A DNA stretch of 64,000 nt from Nitrosopumilus sp. (GTDB taxonomy: Archaea; Thermoproteota; Nitrososphaeria; Nitrososphaerales; Nitrosopumilaceae): positions 620,001 to 684,000 of the forward strand of contig NZ_JAILWM010000001.1 in NCBI RefSeq assembly GCF_025698945.1, in the 5' to 3' direction. This document shows positions 21,056 to 29,122 of this stretch, one piece after another. A program made the position numbers and the translations under genes. How positions within the stretch are numbered: the first letter of the stretch is position 1; each line of letters starts with the position of its first letter. The notes below the pieces were generated by a model. It saw only the letters and a program-made list of their open reading frames with translations, had not been told where the DNA came from and ran no database searches.

Positions 21056-21899
21056 TTTGAGTCTCCGAGGAATACAGAACCTCTCCAATTAACCTTGATG
21101 CTAAGTGCGATGTTCTATCCTTTACATCAAAGCTGGGACAAACTTCCATGATATCCATACCTACAATACCTCTTTGTGCAATTTTTTGTAATAAATATAC
21201 GGCATCATTGCTGTCAATACCCAGAGGTACAGGAACAGATACACCTGGTGCAAATGATGGATCTATACAATCCATGTCAAATGAAATGTAGACTCTGTCT
21301 CCAAGTTTGTCTAAAATATTCCTTGCAATACTTTTGATTCCTTTTTCTTTAATGTCTATGGGAGTGATGATTTCTAAATTGTATTTTTTTATGTTGTCTA
21401 ACTCTTCTTGTTCTGGAGTACGAATACCTATCTCCAAGCTTGAATCTATGTGGATGTTAGATAAAACATCATTTACCACAGAACCATAGTAATTTGTAGA
21501 GGAACTAACAAAATCTGGGTGTGCATCAAAATAAACAAGTGAAATTTTTCCTCTATGTTTTGCTATTGTGTTAATTATTTTACTTGTCAAGGAGTGATCT
21601 CCTCCAATAGTTATTGGTATCTTTGATTGAGAAATCTTCTCATAGACTGATTCTATTTGGTCTCTTGTGATATCACCGTAATCGTATACATTTTTTTCAG
21701 TACCATGTGTTGGTCTTCCGAGTATGATTTTATCTTCTCTTGAATAGGTGTCTCTCTGATTAGATATTTGTCGAATTCTAGATGGCGCCTCTTCTGTTCC
21801 CCTTCTTAGTGCATGAGATTGAGATTCATCAGGTATGCCTATGACAACAAACTCTGCATCTTCAAAATTCTCTTTATTTGCCCAAGAAATTTTTTCCAT
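21048..21899 (-). CDS. ureohydrolase (agmatinase/arginase family)
   Basis: A 283-residue binuclear-manganese hydrolase. Metal ligands are intact: His102 (GGDHS), Asp125-x-His127-x-Asp129 (FDAHPDF) and Asp208-x-Asp210 (SFDMDCIDP). The APG loop follows. Members release urea from agmatine, arginine or related guanidino compounds; the exact substrate is undecided. The first gene of a two-gene unit with P5C dehydrogenase, so arginase chemistry (ornithine toward glutamate semialdehyde) or polyamine synthesis via agmatine are both possible. Urea would also be a usable ammonia source for an ammonia oxidiser. Confidence 0.9.
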   Translation of the reverse strand: MEKISWANKENFEDAEFVVIGIPDESQSHALRRGTEEAPSRIRQISNQRDTYSREDKIILGRPTHGTEKNVYDYGDITRDQIESVYEKISQSKIPITIGGDHSLTSKIINTIAKHRGKISLVYFDAHPDFVSSSTNYYGSVVNDVLSNIHIDSSLEIGIRTPEQEELDNIKKYNLEIITPIDIKEKGIKSIARNILDKLGDRVYISFDMDCIDPSFAPGVSVPVPLGIDSNDAVYLLQKIAQRGIVGMDIMEVCPSFDVKDRTSHLASRLIGEVLYSSETQNG

Positions 21900-22167
21900 A
21901 GTATAACTTGTCTTATTGCTCTTCTAAGTTTTCTCATTGTTTGGATATTTTATTTTCCAAATTATTCAATAATTCTTTCAAGATGATAATTTCTTGTTTA
22001 AGATGAGCATTTTTTCTTTTAAATCATTATTTTTGCCAGCCTAAATATTGTAACAAAAATGGAAAGCATTTAACATATCTGACAAAGCCGTTGGAGATTA
22101 GAATTCTAACCAACTATTTTGTGTTGCTTCAAAGGGATTTTATATTTTAGTTCAAGAATGAAATAGT

Positions 22168-22284
22168 ATGAAGAAAAAAGAAGAAAAAGAAGCATATGCC
22201 ACGGATGATCCAACAAATACCTCTGCCAAAGAACAAGAAGAAATGGCAAAAGAGGCAATAAAGAAATTCAAATCTTTAGGCTAA
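22168..22284 (+). CDS. small charged protein, 38 aa
   Basis: ATG 22168 opens MKKKEEKEAYATDDPTNTSA followed by an amphipathic helix (QEEMAKEAIKKFKSLG). It is 37 bases upstream of the TPR gene on the same strand and probably co-transcribed. The remaining 268 bases upstream hold nothing convincing. Function unknown. Confidence 0.6.
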   Translation: MKKKEEKEAYATDDPTNTSAKEQEEMAKEAIKKFKSLG

Positions 22285-22321
22285 GCCAAACTTTCAATAG
22301 CAGTACATTATTTTCAAAATT

Positions 22322-23143
22322 ATGGGACTGTTTGGCTCAAAAGAAAACATTGAAGATTTGCTCTATAATGCAATGTCACTAATGGAGAAGAGCCAACCAA
22401 AGGGGGCAATCTCACTATTTAACAAAGTTCTAAAACAAGATTCCAAAAACGCATCAGCATTATACAATAAGGGATTGGCACTAAATCAAATCAAAAAGTA
22501 TAGTGATGCAGTCACATGTTTTGATAAATTACTTGAAATCAATCCAAAAGATGCACAAGCATACAACAATAAAGGAATTGCAATGGCTGAGATGGGAAAT
22601 ATTCAAGATGCTGCAGAATGTTATGACAAGGCAATTGAGGCAGACCCAAAACATGCTCCGTCATATTTTAACAAAGGAGTCTTACTTGATAAACTCCAAG
22701 AACACGAAGAAGCAATTACAACATTAGAAAAGGCAATAACAATTGAACCAAGAAAACCAAATGCATTATTTTACAAGGGAATAATCTTAGGCAAACTCAA
22801 AAGACATGAGGAGGCACTGAATTGTTTTGATAGTGTTTACAAAAATAATCCAAGTCACATGGATGCATTATTTCACAGAGGAATTGAGCTTGCAGAGTTA
22901 GGCAAACATGAAAAGGCAATTGAGATTTTTGACAAGATTCTATCAAAGCACAAGGACAATGTAAATATCATTTATGCAAAATCAAGAAGTAAAGCAGAGT
23001 TGGGAAGTCTTTCAGAGTCATTAAATCTGCTAAGACAAGCAATTTCTAAAAATCCTAAAATCATTCGCAAGTGGGCAAAAGAAGAAAAGATATTTGAAAA
23101 ACTTCACAGTAATGACGAGTTTAGAAAACTAGTAAAATTATAG
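22322..23143 (+). CDS. tetratricopeptide repeat protein
   Basis: A 273-residue protein made of about six to seven TPR units from residue about 35 on. Each has the W/G/Y/A/F/A/P pattern (for example 'ASALYNKGLALNQIKKYSDAV', 'APSYFNKGVLLDKLQEHEEAI'). The N-terminus MGLFGSKENIEDLLY is short and soluble. TPRs form protein-binding superhelices; the partner is unknown. Its end overlaps the convergent gene at 23138 by 6 bases. Confidence 0.93.
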   Translation: MGLFGSKENIEDLLYNAMSLMEKSQPKGAISLFNKVLKQDSKNASALYNKGLALNQIKKYSDAVTCFDKLLEINPKDAQAYNNKGIAMAEMGNIQDAAECYDKAIEADPKHAPSYFNKGVLLDKLQEHEEAITTLEKAITIEPRKPNALFYKGIILGKLKRHEEALNCFDSVYKNNPSHMDALFHRGIELAELGKHEKAIEIFDKILSKHKDNVNIIYAKSRSKAELGSLSESLNLLRQAISKNPKIIRKWAKEEKIFEKLHSNDEFRKLVKL

Positions 23144-23845
23144 AATCTTTTTTCTTACTGCATCTATTCTAATAATTTCAACTTTCTTTTTTGGATCAGA
23201 TAATCGTGCTTCAAAAATTGGAACATAAACTTCTGTTAAATCATGTAATACAAAGTCCTCTTTAAGATCTCTTACTTCAGGATCTAGTGGTTTTTTTAGA
23301 TGAATTTTGAGTTTCTCAATTCCAGACTCGTATGGAAATTCAAGCTTTTTTACAGTATGCTGATTCTCTTCTAGTATTCTTTGGGGATAGTTCTCAATGC
23401 TCTTTGAGTCAATTTTGAATGGAAGTTCTGTTTCCATCCCATGATTGTCAAATGTCAATTCGTCTTCTTCTTCAACAAATACATGCTCCTCTAGATTGAT
23501 ATCGACTTTGTTTTTTCCTCGTTTTCCAACAAAGGTTTTCTCCAATCCAGATTTTGAGCGAACCGGGAAAATGCCATCACCGATTACAATCTCATGAACA
23601 TTAGAATCAACATCAATTGTATGTACGGCTTTTCTGAAATAATCTGCACTGTATTTTGCTGAGATAACTAATGAGCACTCATAGTATAACTTCATAGAAT
23701 CAAGATGAATGTCTTCTTTTTTTGGTCTTGATAGTAGTGATTTGAAAGGATCAGTCTTTTTTTGCTCAATTACTTTTAGAGCTTCATCTTCCTCCATATT
23801 TTTTCTAATTACGATTGTTTTTACATCAAAATTCTTCTCTGTCAA
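23138..23845 (-). CDS. conserved-looking hypothetical protein, 235 aa
   Basis: A soluble, acidic, beta-rich protein with charged segments (EEHVFVEEEDELTFD, KKLEFPYESGIEKLKIHLKK). No cysteine-rich, nucleotide-binding or membrane motifs. The N-terminal part (residues about 1-45) looks like a flexible tail. I do not recognise the family. It overlaps the TPR gene end by 6 bases on the other strand. Confidence 0.65.
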   Translation of the reverse strand: MTEKNFDVKTIVIRKNMEEDEALKVIEQKKTDPFKSLLSRPKKEDIHLDSMKLYYECSLVISAKYSADYFRKAVHTIDVDSNVHEIVIGDGIFPVRSKSGLEKTFVGKRGKNKVDINLEEHVFVEEEDELTFDNHGMETELPFKIDSKSIENYPQRILEENQHTVKKLEFPYESGIEKLKIHLKKPLDPEVRDLKEDFVLHDLTEVYVPIFEARLSDPKKKVEIIRIDAVRKKIL

Positions 23846-23926
23846 AACTAACTAAATTATGTATTTCCTTGTATTAAACCAATTCAGAAAAGAAAGAGAT
23901 AATAGAATTAAGATTAAACAAGAATC

Positions 23927-24292
23927 ATGGCAACAGCAAAAAAAGGCGGATATATTGGACGGTTTTTAAAAAAAGCAGACAAGGCAATTCAAGAAGGAAT
24001 TAAAAAAGCAGATGAAGCATTAGATGAAGCAGTTGAACTTGGAGAACTAACTGCAAAGGAAGCATCAAAAGTTAGCAAAGAATTGTCAGCAAAAGCAAAG
24101 AAAGAGAGTATGGAATTAAAAAAGAAAGGAGTCAATAAAATCAGTGAAGGTATGGCATCTGCAAAAAAGATGACAACTAGTACACAAGAAGAATTAGAAT
24201 TACTTGAAAAACTTGGTCAATTAAAAAAATCAGGAGTTATCACTCAAAAGGAATTTCTAGAAAAGAAAAAGAAGATACTGAGTAAGATTTAG
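23927..24292 (+). CDS. SHOCT-domain protein with helical Lys/Ala-rich N-terminus
   Basis: A 121-residue protein. Residues about 10-85 form a long Lys/Glu/Ala amphipathic helix region, possibly membrane- or nucleic-acid-associated. The last 30 residues (LELLEKLGQLKKSGVITQKEFLEKKKKIL) match the SHOCT short C-terminal domain, a helical oligomerisation module. Only one base separates its stop from the next gene, so the two are in one operon with the second cupin. Confidence 0.75.
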   Translation: MATAKKGGYIGRFLKKADKAIQEGIKKADEALDEAVELGELTAKEASKVSKELSAKAKKESMELKKKGVNKISEGMASAKKMTTSTQEELELLEKLGQLKKSGVITQKEFLEKKKKILSKI

Positions 24293-24293
24293 T

Positions 24294-24749
24294 ATGAAAA
24301 AATCAAACATTTTTGGTTCTGGAGATAAAAGAAAAGTAAATCCAAATTGGTTTACAGGTAAAACATGGATGAAGGTCTTATCAGAGAAAATAAAATCAAA
24401 AGATCAAGACATCTATCATGTACACTTTGAGAATGGCTCTAGAACAAAGCTTCATGAGCACGATGGAAATCAGGTATTAATGGTAACAAAAGGAAAAGGG
24501 AGTCTTGAGATTTTTAGAAAATACGGTACAAGAAAATCAGACTTTAAAATAAAAAGAACAGAGAGAATTTCACTTAATGAAGGAGACATTGTACATATTC
24601 CTGCCCATGTTTTGCACACTCATGGTTCAATTGACAAGAAAAAGACATTCTCACATATTGCAATAAATATTCTACCTAAAAAAAATGCATCATACAAAAC
24701 TACTTGGTATGAATCAGATTTTAAAACTAATGTTTCCAACATCATTTAG
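24294..24749 (+). CDS. cupin-domain protein (first of pair)
   Basis: A 151-residue single cupin. Motif 1 appears as G(S)xxxxHxH with 'NGSRTKLHEHDGNQVLMVTKGKG', and motif 2 as 'LNEGDIVHIPAHVLHTHG'. The His/Glu set could bind one divalent metal. The fold includes enzymes and sensors, so the role is open. It is translated right after the SHOCT gene and 5 bases before a second cupin gene, suggesting a joint product or complex. Confidence 0.8.
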   Translation: MKKSNIFGSGDKRKVNPNWFTGKTWMKVLSEKIKSKDQDIYHVHFENGSRTKLHEHDGNQVLMVTKGKGSLEIFRKYGTRKSDFKIKRTERISLNEGDIVHIPAHVLHTHGSIDKKKTFSHIAINILPKKNASYKTTWYESDFKTNVSNII

Positions 24750-24754
24750 AAACA

Positions 24755-25117
24755 ATGTCATTGAGAAAAAATTCTGAAATAGAATCGATTCAAGGCGATG
24801 AAGGAACAAACATCAAGCAATATTTTCATCCTCACAATACCCTAAATGGAATCAATTACAGTTTAGCTCAATTCACACTAGAGCCGGGGAAAAAATCTAA
24901 ACTTCACAAAATCAAATCATCAGAAATTTATTATATTTTAGAAGGTAGTGGGAGACTCAAAGTAGATGATGAATTTTTCAATCTTCAAAAAGATGACTCT
25001 ATTTTTGTCCCTCCAAATTCAGAGCAATTTATTGAAAACACAGGAACAGTAGATTTGAGATTTTTATGCATAGTTGAACCTGCCTGGAAGGCAACCGATG
25101 AAACAATCCTAGAATAA
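24755..25117 (+). CDS. cupin-domain protein (second of pair)
   Basis: A 120-residue cupin. Motif 1: 'LEPGKKSKLHKIKSSEIYYILEGSGRL'; motif 2: 'LQKDDSIFVPPNSEQFIENTG'. Compared with the usual metal site, one His of HxH is replaced (LHKIKSSE) and motif 2 lacks the His (PPNSEQ). The metal site is therefore incomplete and it may be non-catalytic or bind a ligand directly. It lies 5 bases after the first cupin. Confidence 0.8.
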   Translation: MSLRKNSEIESIQGDEGTNIKQYFHPHNTLNGINYSLAQFTLEPGKKSKLHKIKSSEIYYILEGSGRLKVDDEFFNLQKDDSIFVPPNSEQFIENTGTVDLRFLCIVEPAWKATDETILE

Positions 25118-25147
25118 TTTCAAACCAGGTTTGATTTAGGCAAATTA

Positions 25148-25155
25148 TTTTTAAG
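25148..25155 (+). promoter_or_regulatory. TATA-like box for the J-domain-ferredoxin gene
   Basis: TTTTTAAG begins 30 bases before GTG 25178, giving a leaderless arrangement and separating this gene from the cupin operon. Confidence 0.45.
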
Positions 25156-25177
25156 ATACAACCAGGTTGTAGTTTTA

Positions 25178-25846
25178 GTGAATACATACCAAGCTGTTAA
25201 GATATTAAAAGTAAATCATGATTCATCACAAGAAGAGATCAAGGCAGCCTACAGAAAACTGGCATTAGAATATCATCCTGACAAAAATAAGGGCCTAAAA
25301 GAAGATTCGGAATTTAAGAAAATTACAGAAGCATATCACATGCTAAAAAATAATCAAACTACAAATTCTGAAAACAAAAAAGATGGAGAATACAAATCAA
25401 GTGCAAAAACAGACTATAGAAGAAAACCACAGTGGGGAGCACCAGAAGACATCCCTCAGCAAGACTGGGGAAAATACACTAGAGAGTTTGAGGAGGGGGA
25501 TCCTGATTTTTGGAAAGAGTATGAACGAAAATTCTGGGAGGACTATAACGCGCGAGTACGTGCAGATGGCAAGAATGGGGAATTTGATAAAGCCAAAGAA
25601 CCAAAACAGCAACCAAATCTTTTTGTCGATGTCGATAAAAGCAGATGCATAGGATGCTGTAGTTGTGAAATTATTGCACCAGATGTTTTTCTAATCAATA
25701 AAGAATCAAAATCAAATCCAAAATCATCAGTAATTAATCAAAGAGGAGCAGGAGTAAATAAAATCATGAATGCAGCAGAGACTTGCCCAACAAAAGCAAT
25801 CATTGTAGAAAATAGCGATACAAAAGAAAGACTGTATCCTTATTGA
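25178..25846 (+). CDS. J-domain-ferredoxin fusion protein
   Basis: A 222-residue protein. Residues 1-57 are a J-domain with the HPD tripeptide at 33-35, needed to stimulate Hsp70/DnaK ATPase. Residues about 85-125 are Trp/Asp/Glu-rich (QDWGKYTREFEEGDPDFWKEY). Residues 148-210 form a ferredoxin-like [4Fe-4S] domain with Cys157, Cys160, Cys163 and Cys203-Pro204. It may recruit the chaperone to iron-sulphur proteins, or sense redox/cluster state; this is inference. The GTG start suits the TATA spacing. It is independent of typical dnaK-dnaJ-grpE genes, none of which is in the window. Confidence 0.88.
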   Translation: MNTYQAVKILKVNHDSSQEEIKAAYRKLALEYHPDKNKGLKEDSEFKKITEAYHMLKNNQTTNSENKKDGEYKSSAKTDYRRKPQWGAPEDIPQQDWGKYTREFEEGDPDFWKEYERKFWEDYNARVRADGKNGEFDKAKEPKQQPNLFVDVDKSRCIGCCSCEIIAPDVFLINKESKSNPKSSVINQRGAGVNKIMNAAETCPTKAIIVENSDTKERLYPY

Positions 25847-25848
25847 AG

Positions 25849-26256
25849 TTAGTTTTTTAGTTTATTGTACAATTCATCAATTTCATTTTCAGAGAGTTTC
25901 AATGTAGAGTTAAACATGCTGTGAATGGCACCAGCTGAGTCAGAACTACTTCGTGGAACTAGATGCACATGAACATGTGGTACTTCCTGTCCTGCATCTT
26001 TGCCATTGTGAATTGCAACCAATGTCGCACCAGTTATTGAATCTACTTTAGATATCATAGAATGCACTAGTGAAAACAAATCAGCATTCTCCCCAACACT
26101 CATGTCCTGAATTTTTTGATGATGATTTTTTGGAATTACAAGCACATGTCCCTTTGCTAGCGGAAACGCATCAAGAAAAGATATTGAGTGCTCAGTTTGG
26201 CTTAGAATTTTAGCTGGAATATCCCCTGAAATAATTTTACAAAATATACAATCCAC
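25849..26256 (-). CDS. HIT (histidine triad) family nucleotide hydrolase/transferase
   Basis: A 135-residue Hint-like protein. It begins with 'CIFCKIISGDIPAKIL' (two Cys that bind zinc in some members). The catalytic triad is HVHVHLVP near residue 100, and 'NDGKDAGQEVPH' appears here as 'HNGKDAGQEVPHVH'. Such enzymes hydrolyse nucleoside phosphoramidates such as AMP-lysine. The start is ATG 26256. Convergent with the J-domain-ferredoxin gene, 2 bases apart. Confidence 0.94.
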   Translation of the reverse strand: MDCIFCKIISGDIPAKILSQTEHSISFLDAFPLAKGHVLVIPKNHHQKIQDMSVGENADLFSLVHSMISKVDSITGATLVAIHNGKDAGQEVPHVHVHLVPRSSSDSAGAIHSMFNSTLKLSENEIDELYNKLKN

Positions 26257-26294
26257 ATTTGAAATTTGAATAATCAGAATATTAAATCATCTAT

Positions 26295-26573
26295 TTATGG
26301 GCTGACAATGCTTGCCCATGCTAAACCTTGACCAAATTTGATTGTGGCAGTATCACCAGGATTTAGATTGCAATTCTCAATTATTTTCGGAATACTATCA
26401 CTAGTCTCAATATAGCAAACTCCATTATCGTTACTCAAAATAACCACTTCTTCAAAGACATCTTCTCTAATTAGATTCCAAAATGGGAATACAAGTGTGG
26501 ACAGTACTATTCCTGCTACAACAAATGCACCCCCAAAAACTAATCCTGCCTTTTGGCTAGAACTTAGTTCCAT
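26295..26573 (-). CDS. small membrane-anchored protein, 92 aa
   Basis: From ATG 26573: a short polar start (MELSSSQKAG), one hydrophobic helix (LVFGGAFVVAGIVLSTLVFPFW), then about 65 residues probably outside the membrane with two Cys (VCYIE, ENCNLN). I preferred this start because the preceding zinc-finger gene stops 2 bases upstream. An earlier ATG at 26600 lies within that gene. Unknown function. Confidence 0.7.
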   Translation of the reverse strand: MELSSSQKAGLVFGGAFVVAGIVLSTLVFPFWNLIREDVFEEVVILSNDNGVCYIETSDSIPKIIENCNLNPGDTATIKFGQGLAWASIVSP

Positions 26574-26574
26574 G

Positions 26575-26742
26575 TTACCATGTACCGCCATCTCCTGCAT
26601 TTGGATCTAATTTCTTTGCAGGTACATTTCCATGTGCTTTTTTCATATGTCGTTTCAAGCGTTCAGGATCATGTAATTCTGTACCACATGTTTCACATTT
26701 GGTTTGATTCTCATCATCTTTCTTACGTTTGAACAAGCCCAT
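26575..26742 (-). CDS. C2H2 zinc-finger protein, 55 aa
   Basis: ATG 26742 opens MGLFKRKKDD; the finger is Cys16-x2-Cys19-x12-His32-x4-His37 (KCETCGTELHDPERLKRHMK). A Gly/Pro-rich tail ends DGGTW. It is translated just ahead of the membrane protein at 26573 (stop and start 1 base apart), so the two form an operon. It resembles the two-finger protein at 29536. Likely DNA-, RNA- or protein-binding. Confidence 0.8.
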   Translation of the reverse strand: MGLFKRKKDDENQTKCETCGTELHDPERLKRHMKKAHGNVPAKKLDPNAGDGGTW

Positions 26743-26766
26743 GGTTTTCTAAAATTTGGAAATACA

Positions 26767-26774
26767 TTATAAAG
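26767..26774 (+). promoter_or_regulatory. TATA box for the hydroxyacyl-CoA dehydrogenase
   Basis: TTATAAAG begins 29 bases before GTG 26796; leaderless start inferred. Confidence 0.5.
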
Positions 26775-26795
26775 GATACTCGATTTTTTAGAGCA

Positions 26796-27938
26796 GTGTC
26801 AATTAAAAACATCACAGTTTTAGGGTCTGGAGTAATGGGGCATGGAATTGCTCAAGTTTCAGCAACTGCAGGATATAATGTAGTTCTAAGAGATATCGAG
26901 CAGTCATTTTTAGACAAAGCAATGGAGAAAATAAAATGGAGTTTAGACAAACTAGTTTCTAAAGAAAAAATTTCTAAAGAAGAAAGAGATGCAATTTTTT
27001 CAAGAATTAAACCAGTAGTTGATTTAACTGAAGCAGTAAAAGATGCAGAACTCGTAATTGAAGTAGTTCCAGAAATTATGGATTTAAAGAAAAAAGTATA
27101 TGCTGAATTAGACAAAGTAGCAGCACCTGGAGTGATTTTTGCATCAAATACAAGCACACTTCCAATAACAGAGATTGCAAACACAACTTCTCGTCCTGAA
27201 AAATTTATTGGGATTCATTTTTTCAACCCACCACAACTGATGAAGTTAGTTGAGATAATTCCTGGAGAAAAAACAAGTAAAGAAGTTACAGAACTTACAC
27301 AAGATTATGTAAAATCAGTGAACAAACAAGCAGTTATTTGCAGAAAAGATGTTCCAGGTTTTATCATTAATCGATTATTCATTCCAATGGTTCATGAGGC
27401 ATGTTATCTAAAAGACAGAACTGGTGCCACTCTTGAAGAAATAGATTCAGCAGTAAAATTCAAGCTAGGATTCCCAATGGGAATATTTGAGTTGGCAGAT
27501 TTTACTGGAATGGATGTTATTCACAAAGCTACAGTAGAGATGCATTTAAGAGATAAAAAAGTAATCAACCCACACCCACTTGTTGAGAAAATGTTTGATG
27601 AGAAAAAACTTGGACAAAAATCGGGCGAGGGATTTTACAAATATTCTGATGACAAATATGAGAGAGTTACACTTTCTGAAGAATTGGCAACAAAGTGTGA
27701 TCCTATTCAGTTAGTTGCAAACATTCTAAACAATGCAGCATGGCTTGTCACAAATGGTGCAAGCGACATTGAAGAAATCGAAAAGGCTGCACAATTAGGA
27801 TTAGGATTGAAAAAACCATTATTTGAAACAGCAAAACAAATAGGAATTAAAAATATTGTCAATGAATTAAACAAACTAGCTGAGAAGAATGGAGAATTTT
27901 ACAAACCAGATCCATTACTAGTGTCTATGAGTAGTTAA
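26796..27938 (+). CDS. 3-hydroxyacyl-CoA (3-hydroxybutyryl-CoA) dehydrogenase
   Basis: A 380-residue NAD-dependent enzyme. The N-terminal Rossmann domain has VLGSGVMGHGIAQ (GxGxxG); catalytic His is in 'GIHFFNPPQLMKLVEI'; the C-terminal helical 3HCDH domain starts at 'VPGFIINRLFIP'. A second, partial C-terminal domain follows (about 290-370). It oxidises 3-hydroxybutyryl-CoA to acetoacetyl-CoA, a step of the 3-hydroxypropionate/4-hydroxybutyrate cycle by which these archaea fix carbon. The enoyl-CoA hydratase is not in the window. The end overlaps a LOG-like gene by 21 bases on the other strand. Confidence 0.93.
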   Translation: MSIKNITVLGSGVMGHGIAQVSATAGYNVVLRDIEQSFLDKAMEKIKWSLDKLVSKEKISKEERDAIFSRIKPVVDLTEAVKDAELVIEVVPEIMDLKKKVYAELDKVAAPGVIFASNTSTLPITEIANTTSRPEKFIGIHFFNPPQLMKLVEIIPGEKTSKEVTELTQDYVKSVNKQAVICRKDVPGFIINRLFIPMVHEACYLKDRTGATLEEIDSAVKFKLGFPMGIFELADFTGMDVIHKATVEMHLRDKKVINPHPLVEKMFDEKKLGQKSGEGFYKYSDDKYERVTLSEELATKCDPIQLVANILNNAAWLVTNGASDIEEIEKAAQLGLGLKKPLFETAKQIGIKNIVNELNKLAEKNGEFYKPDPLLVSMSS

Positions 27939-28439
27939 TTCCAGAATTTTTTCCACCGCTTCTTTGGAAGAATCAACGCCAATTATCTTGATATTTTCTC
28001 TATGATCAAGAAAGCCATCAATGTATGGTTCAACTGTACCTCCCATTTTTCTGATTGCAACCATGGGTTTTTTGTGCATGTAAGCTGCACATACTTCAGA
28101 TAGAGTTCCAGAACCTCCACCAATAATTATCACACCATCTGCACTTAGAGCATTGAGAAAATCTCGTGTTAGACCCATTCCAGTAGGAATTACAATATCA
28201 CAGTATTCATTTGCCATTTTTGGATCATCCTGAGGAATAATTCCAACTGCAATTCCATTAGAGTCATGTACACCATGAGCAACTGCATTCATCACTCCAC
28301 CCAATCCACCACAAATCAAAACAGATTTGGATTTGGCAATTTCAACGCCCACCTCATAAGCAATTTTTTCATGCTCAGGTCTGCAACCATTAGTATTATG
28401 TCCAATTACTAGTATCTGACATTTCTTTGTCATATCCAA
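27918..28439 (-). CDS. TIGR00725/LOG-like Rossmann protein
   Basis: A 173-residue protein of the lysine-decarboxylase-like/DprA-related fold. It has 'ICGGLGGVMNAVAHG' and the signature 'IIGGGSGTLSEV', which replaces PGGxGTxxE of the LOG cytokinin enzymes. Members bind nucleotides such as AMP; the archaeal role is not established. It overlaps the 3' end of the dehydrogenase gene by 21 bases, convergent. Confidence 0.88.
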   Translation of the reverse strand: MDMTKKCQILVIGHNTNGCRPEHEKIAYEVGVEIAKSKSVLICGGLGGVMNAVAHGVHDSNGIAVGIIPQDDPKMANEYCDIVIPTGMGLTRDFLNALSADGVIIIGGGSGTLSEVCAAYMHKKPMVAIRKMGGTVEPYIDGFLDHRENIKIIGVDSSKEAVEKILELTTHRH

Positions 28440-28545
28440 GATTGAGAAATTGGGTTGAAAAATCTTCGTATTTTTACAAGTAATTTTACAATTTTTCTTG
28501 AAAAATCAGAGAAAAGGATATTAGTTAAAAATACAAGGATCATTC

Positions 28546-28668
28546 ATGGAAAGACGTTCAATGCCAGTATGTTTTACAGAAAAACAATACAAAATGATCG
28601 AAGAATTTGCCAAGAGAAATGGCATGCTTAATGCAAGTCAGGCCCTTGAGAAAATCTTAAAACAATAA
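28546..28668 (+). CDS. short ribbon-helix-helix-like protein, 40 aa
   Basis: ATG 28546 opens MERRSMPVCFTEKQYKMIEE and continues through a second helix to LEKILKQ. The pattern beta strand (MPVCFT), helix (EKQYKMIEEFAKRNG), helix (NASQALEKIL) fits a minimal RHH DNA-binding dimer. It is isolated, so its target may be its own promoter. Function inferred from pattern alone. Confidence 0.6.
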   Translation: MERRSMPVCFTEKQYKMIEEFAKRNGMLNASQALEKILKQ

Positions 28669-28797
28669 TACAATTTTGTTTTTATTATTTTTATTTTCTA
28701 AATGAGGGTATTTTATGCATATAATTTTACAATTAGCTAATTGATTTGTAAGATATCTAACTAGTTGTTATGAGTTATTTTTGCACAATAAGAGATA

Positions 28798-29070
28798 ATG
28801 TCAGGAATTAATTTCATAGACACCATTGTCGTGAGAAGTACCGGAAAAGGGACTCATACAATAAAAGAATCTCTGAAATCAATGAATTGGGCTGGCGAAA
28901 GTTTCAAGAAATCACAAGAGGGAAAACTTGGAAAAATTAGTGGTCTGAAGATCCAAAGCGCAAAGGGAACATCTAAGATAGAACTTGGAAAAATGTACAA
29001 AACAAGTATTCCAAAAGTAGATGGGATGTACATTTCAGTCAACAGAGGAACAGGGTTACTAAAACTCTAA
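28798..29070 (+). CDS. hypothetical protein, 90 aa
   Basis: A soluble, basic protein with many Gly, Lys and Ser (STGKGTHTIKESLKSMNWAG; LKIQSAKGTSKIELGKMYK). No cysteines or membrane segments. Family not recognised. The ATG at 28798 follows an AT-rich 129-base gap. Confidence 0.6.
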   Translation: MSGINFIDTIVVRSTGKGTHTIKESLKSMNWAGESFKKSQEGKLGKISGLKIQSAKGTSKIELGKMYKTSIPKVDGMYISVNRGTGLLKL

Positions 29071-29122
29071 TTCTCTATTTTTTATTACATTTAATAATTA
29101 ATTTATTGAAATTAACATAGAC

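Noticed and set aside
21950-22050. Leu/Lys-rich fragment on the minus strand (LKQEIIILKELLNN)
   Set aside because: It looks like part of a coiled coil but has an upstream in-frame stop and no start codon; too short to call a gene or a pseudogene.
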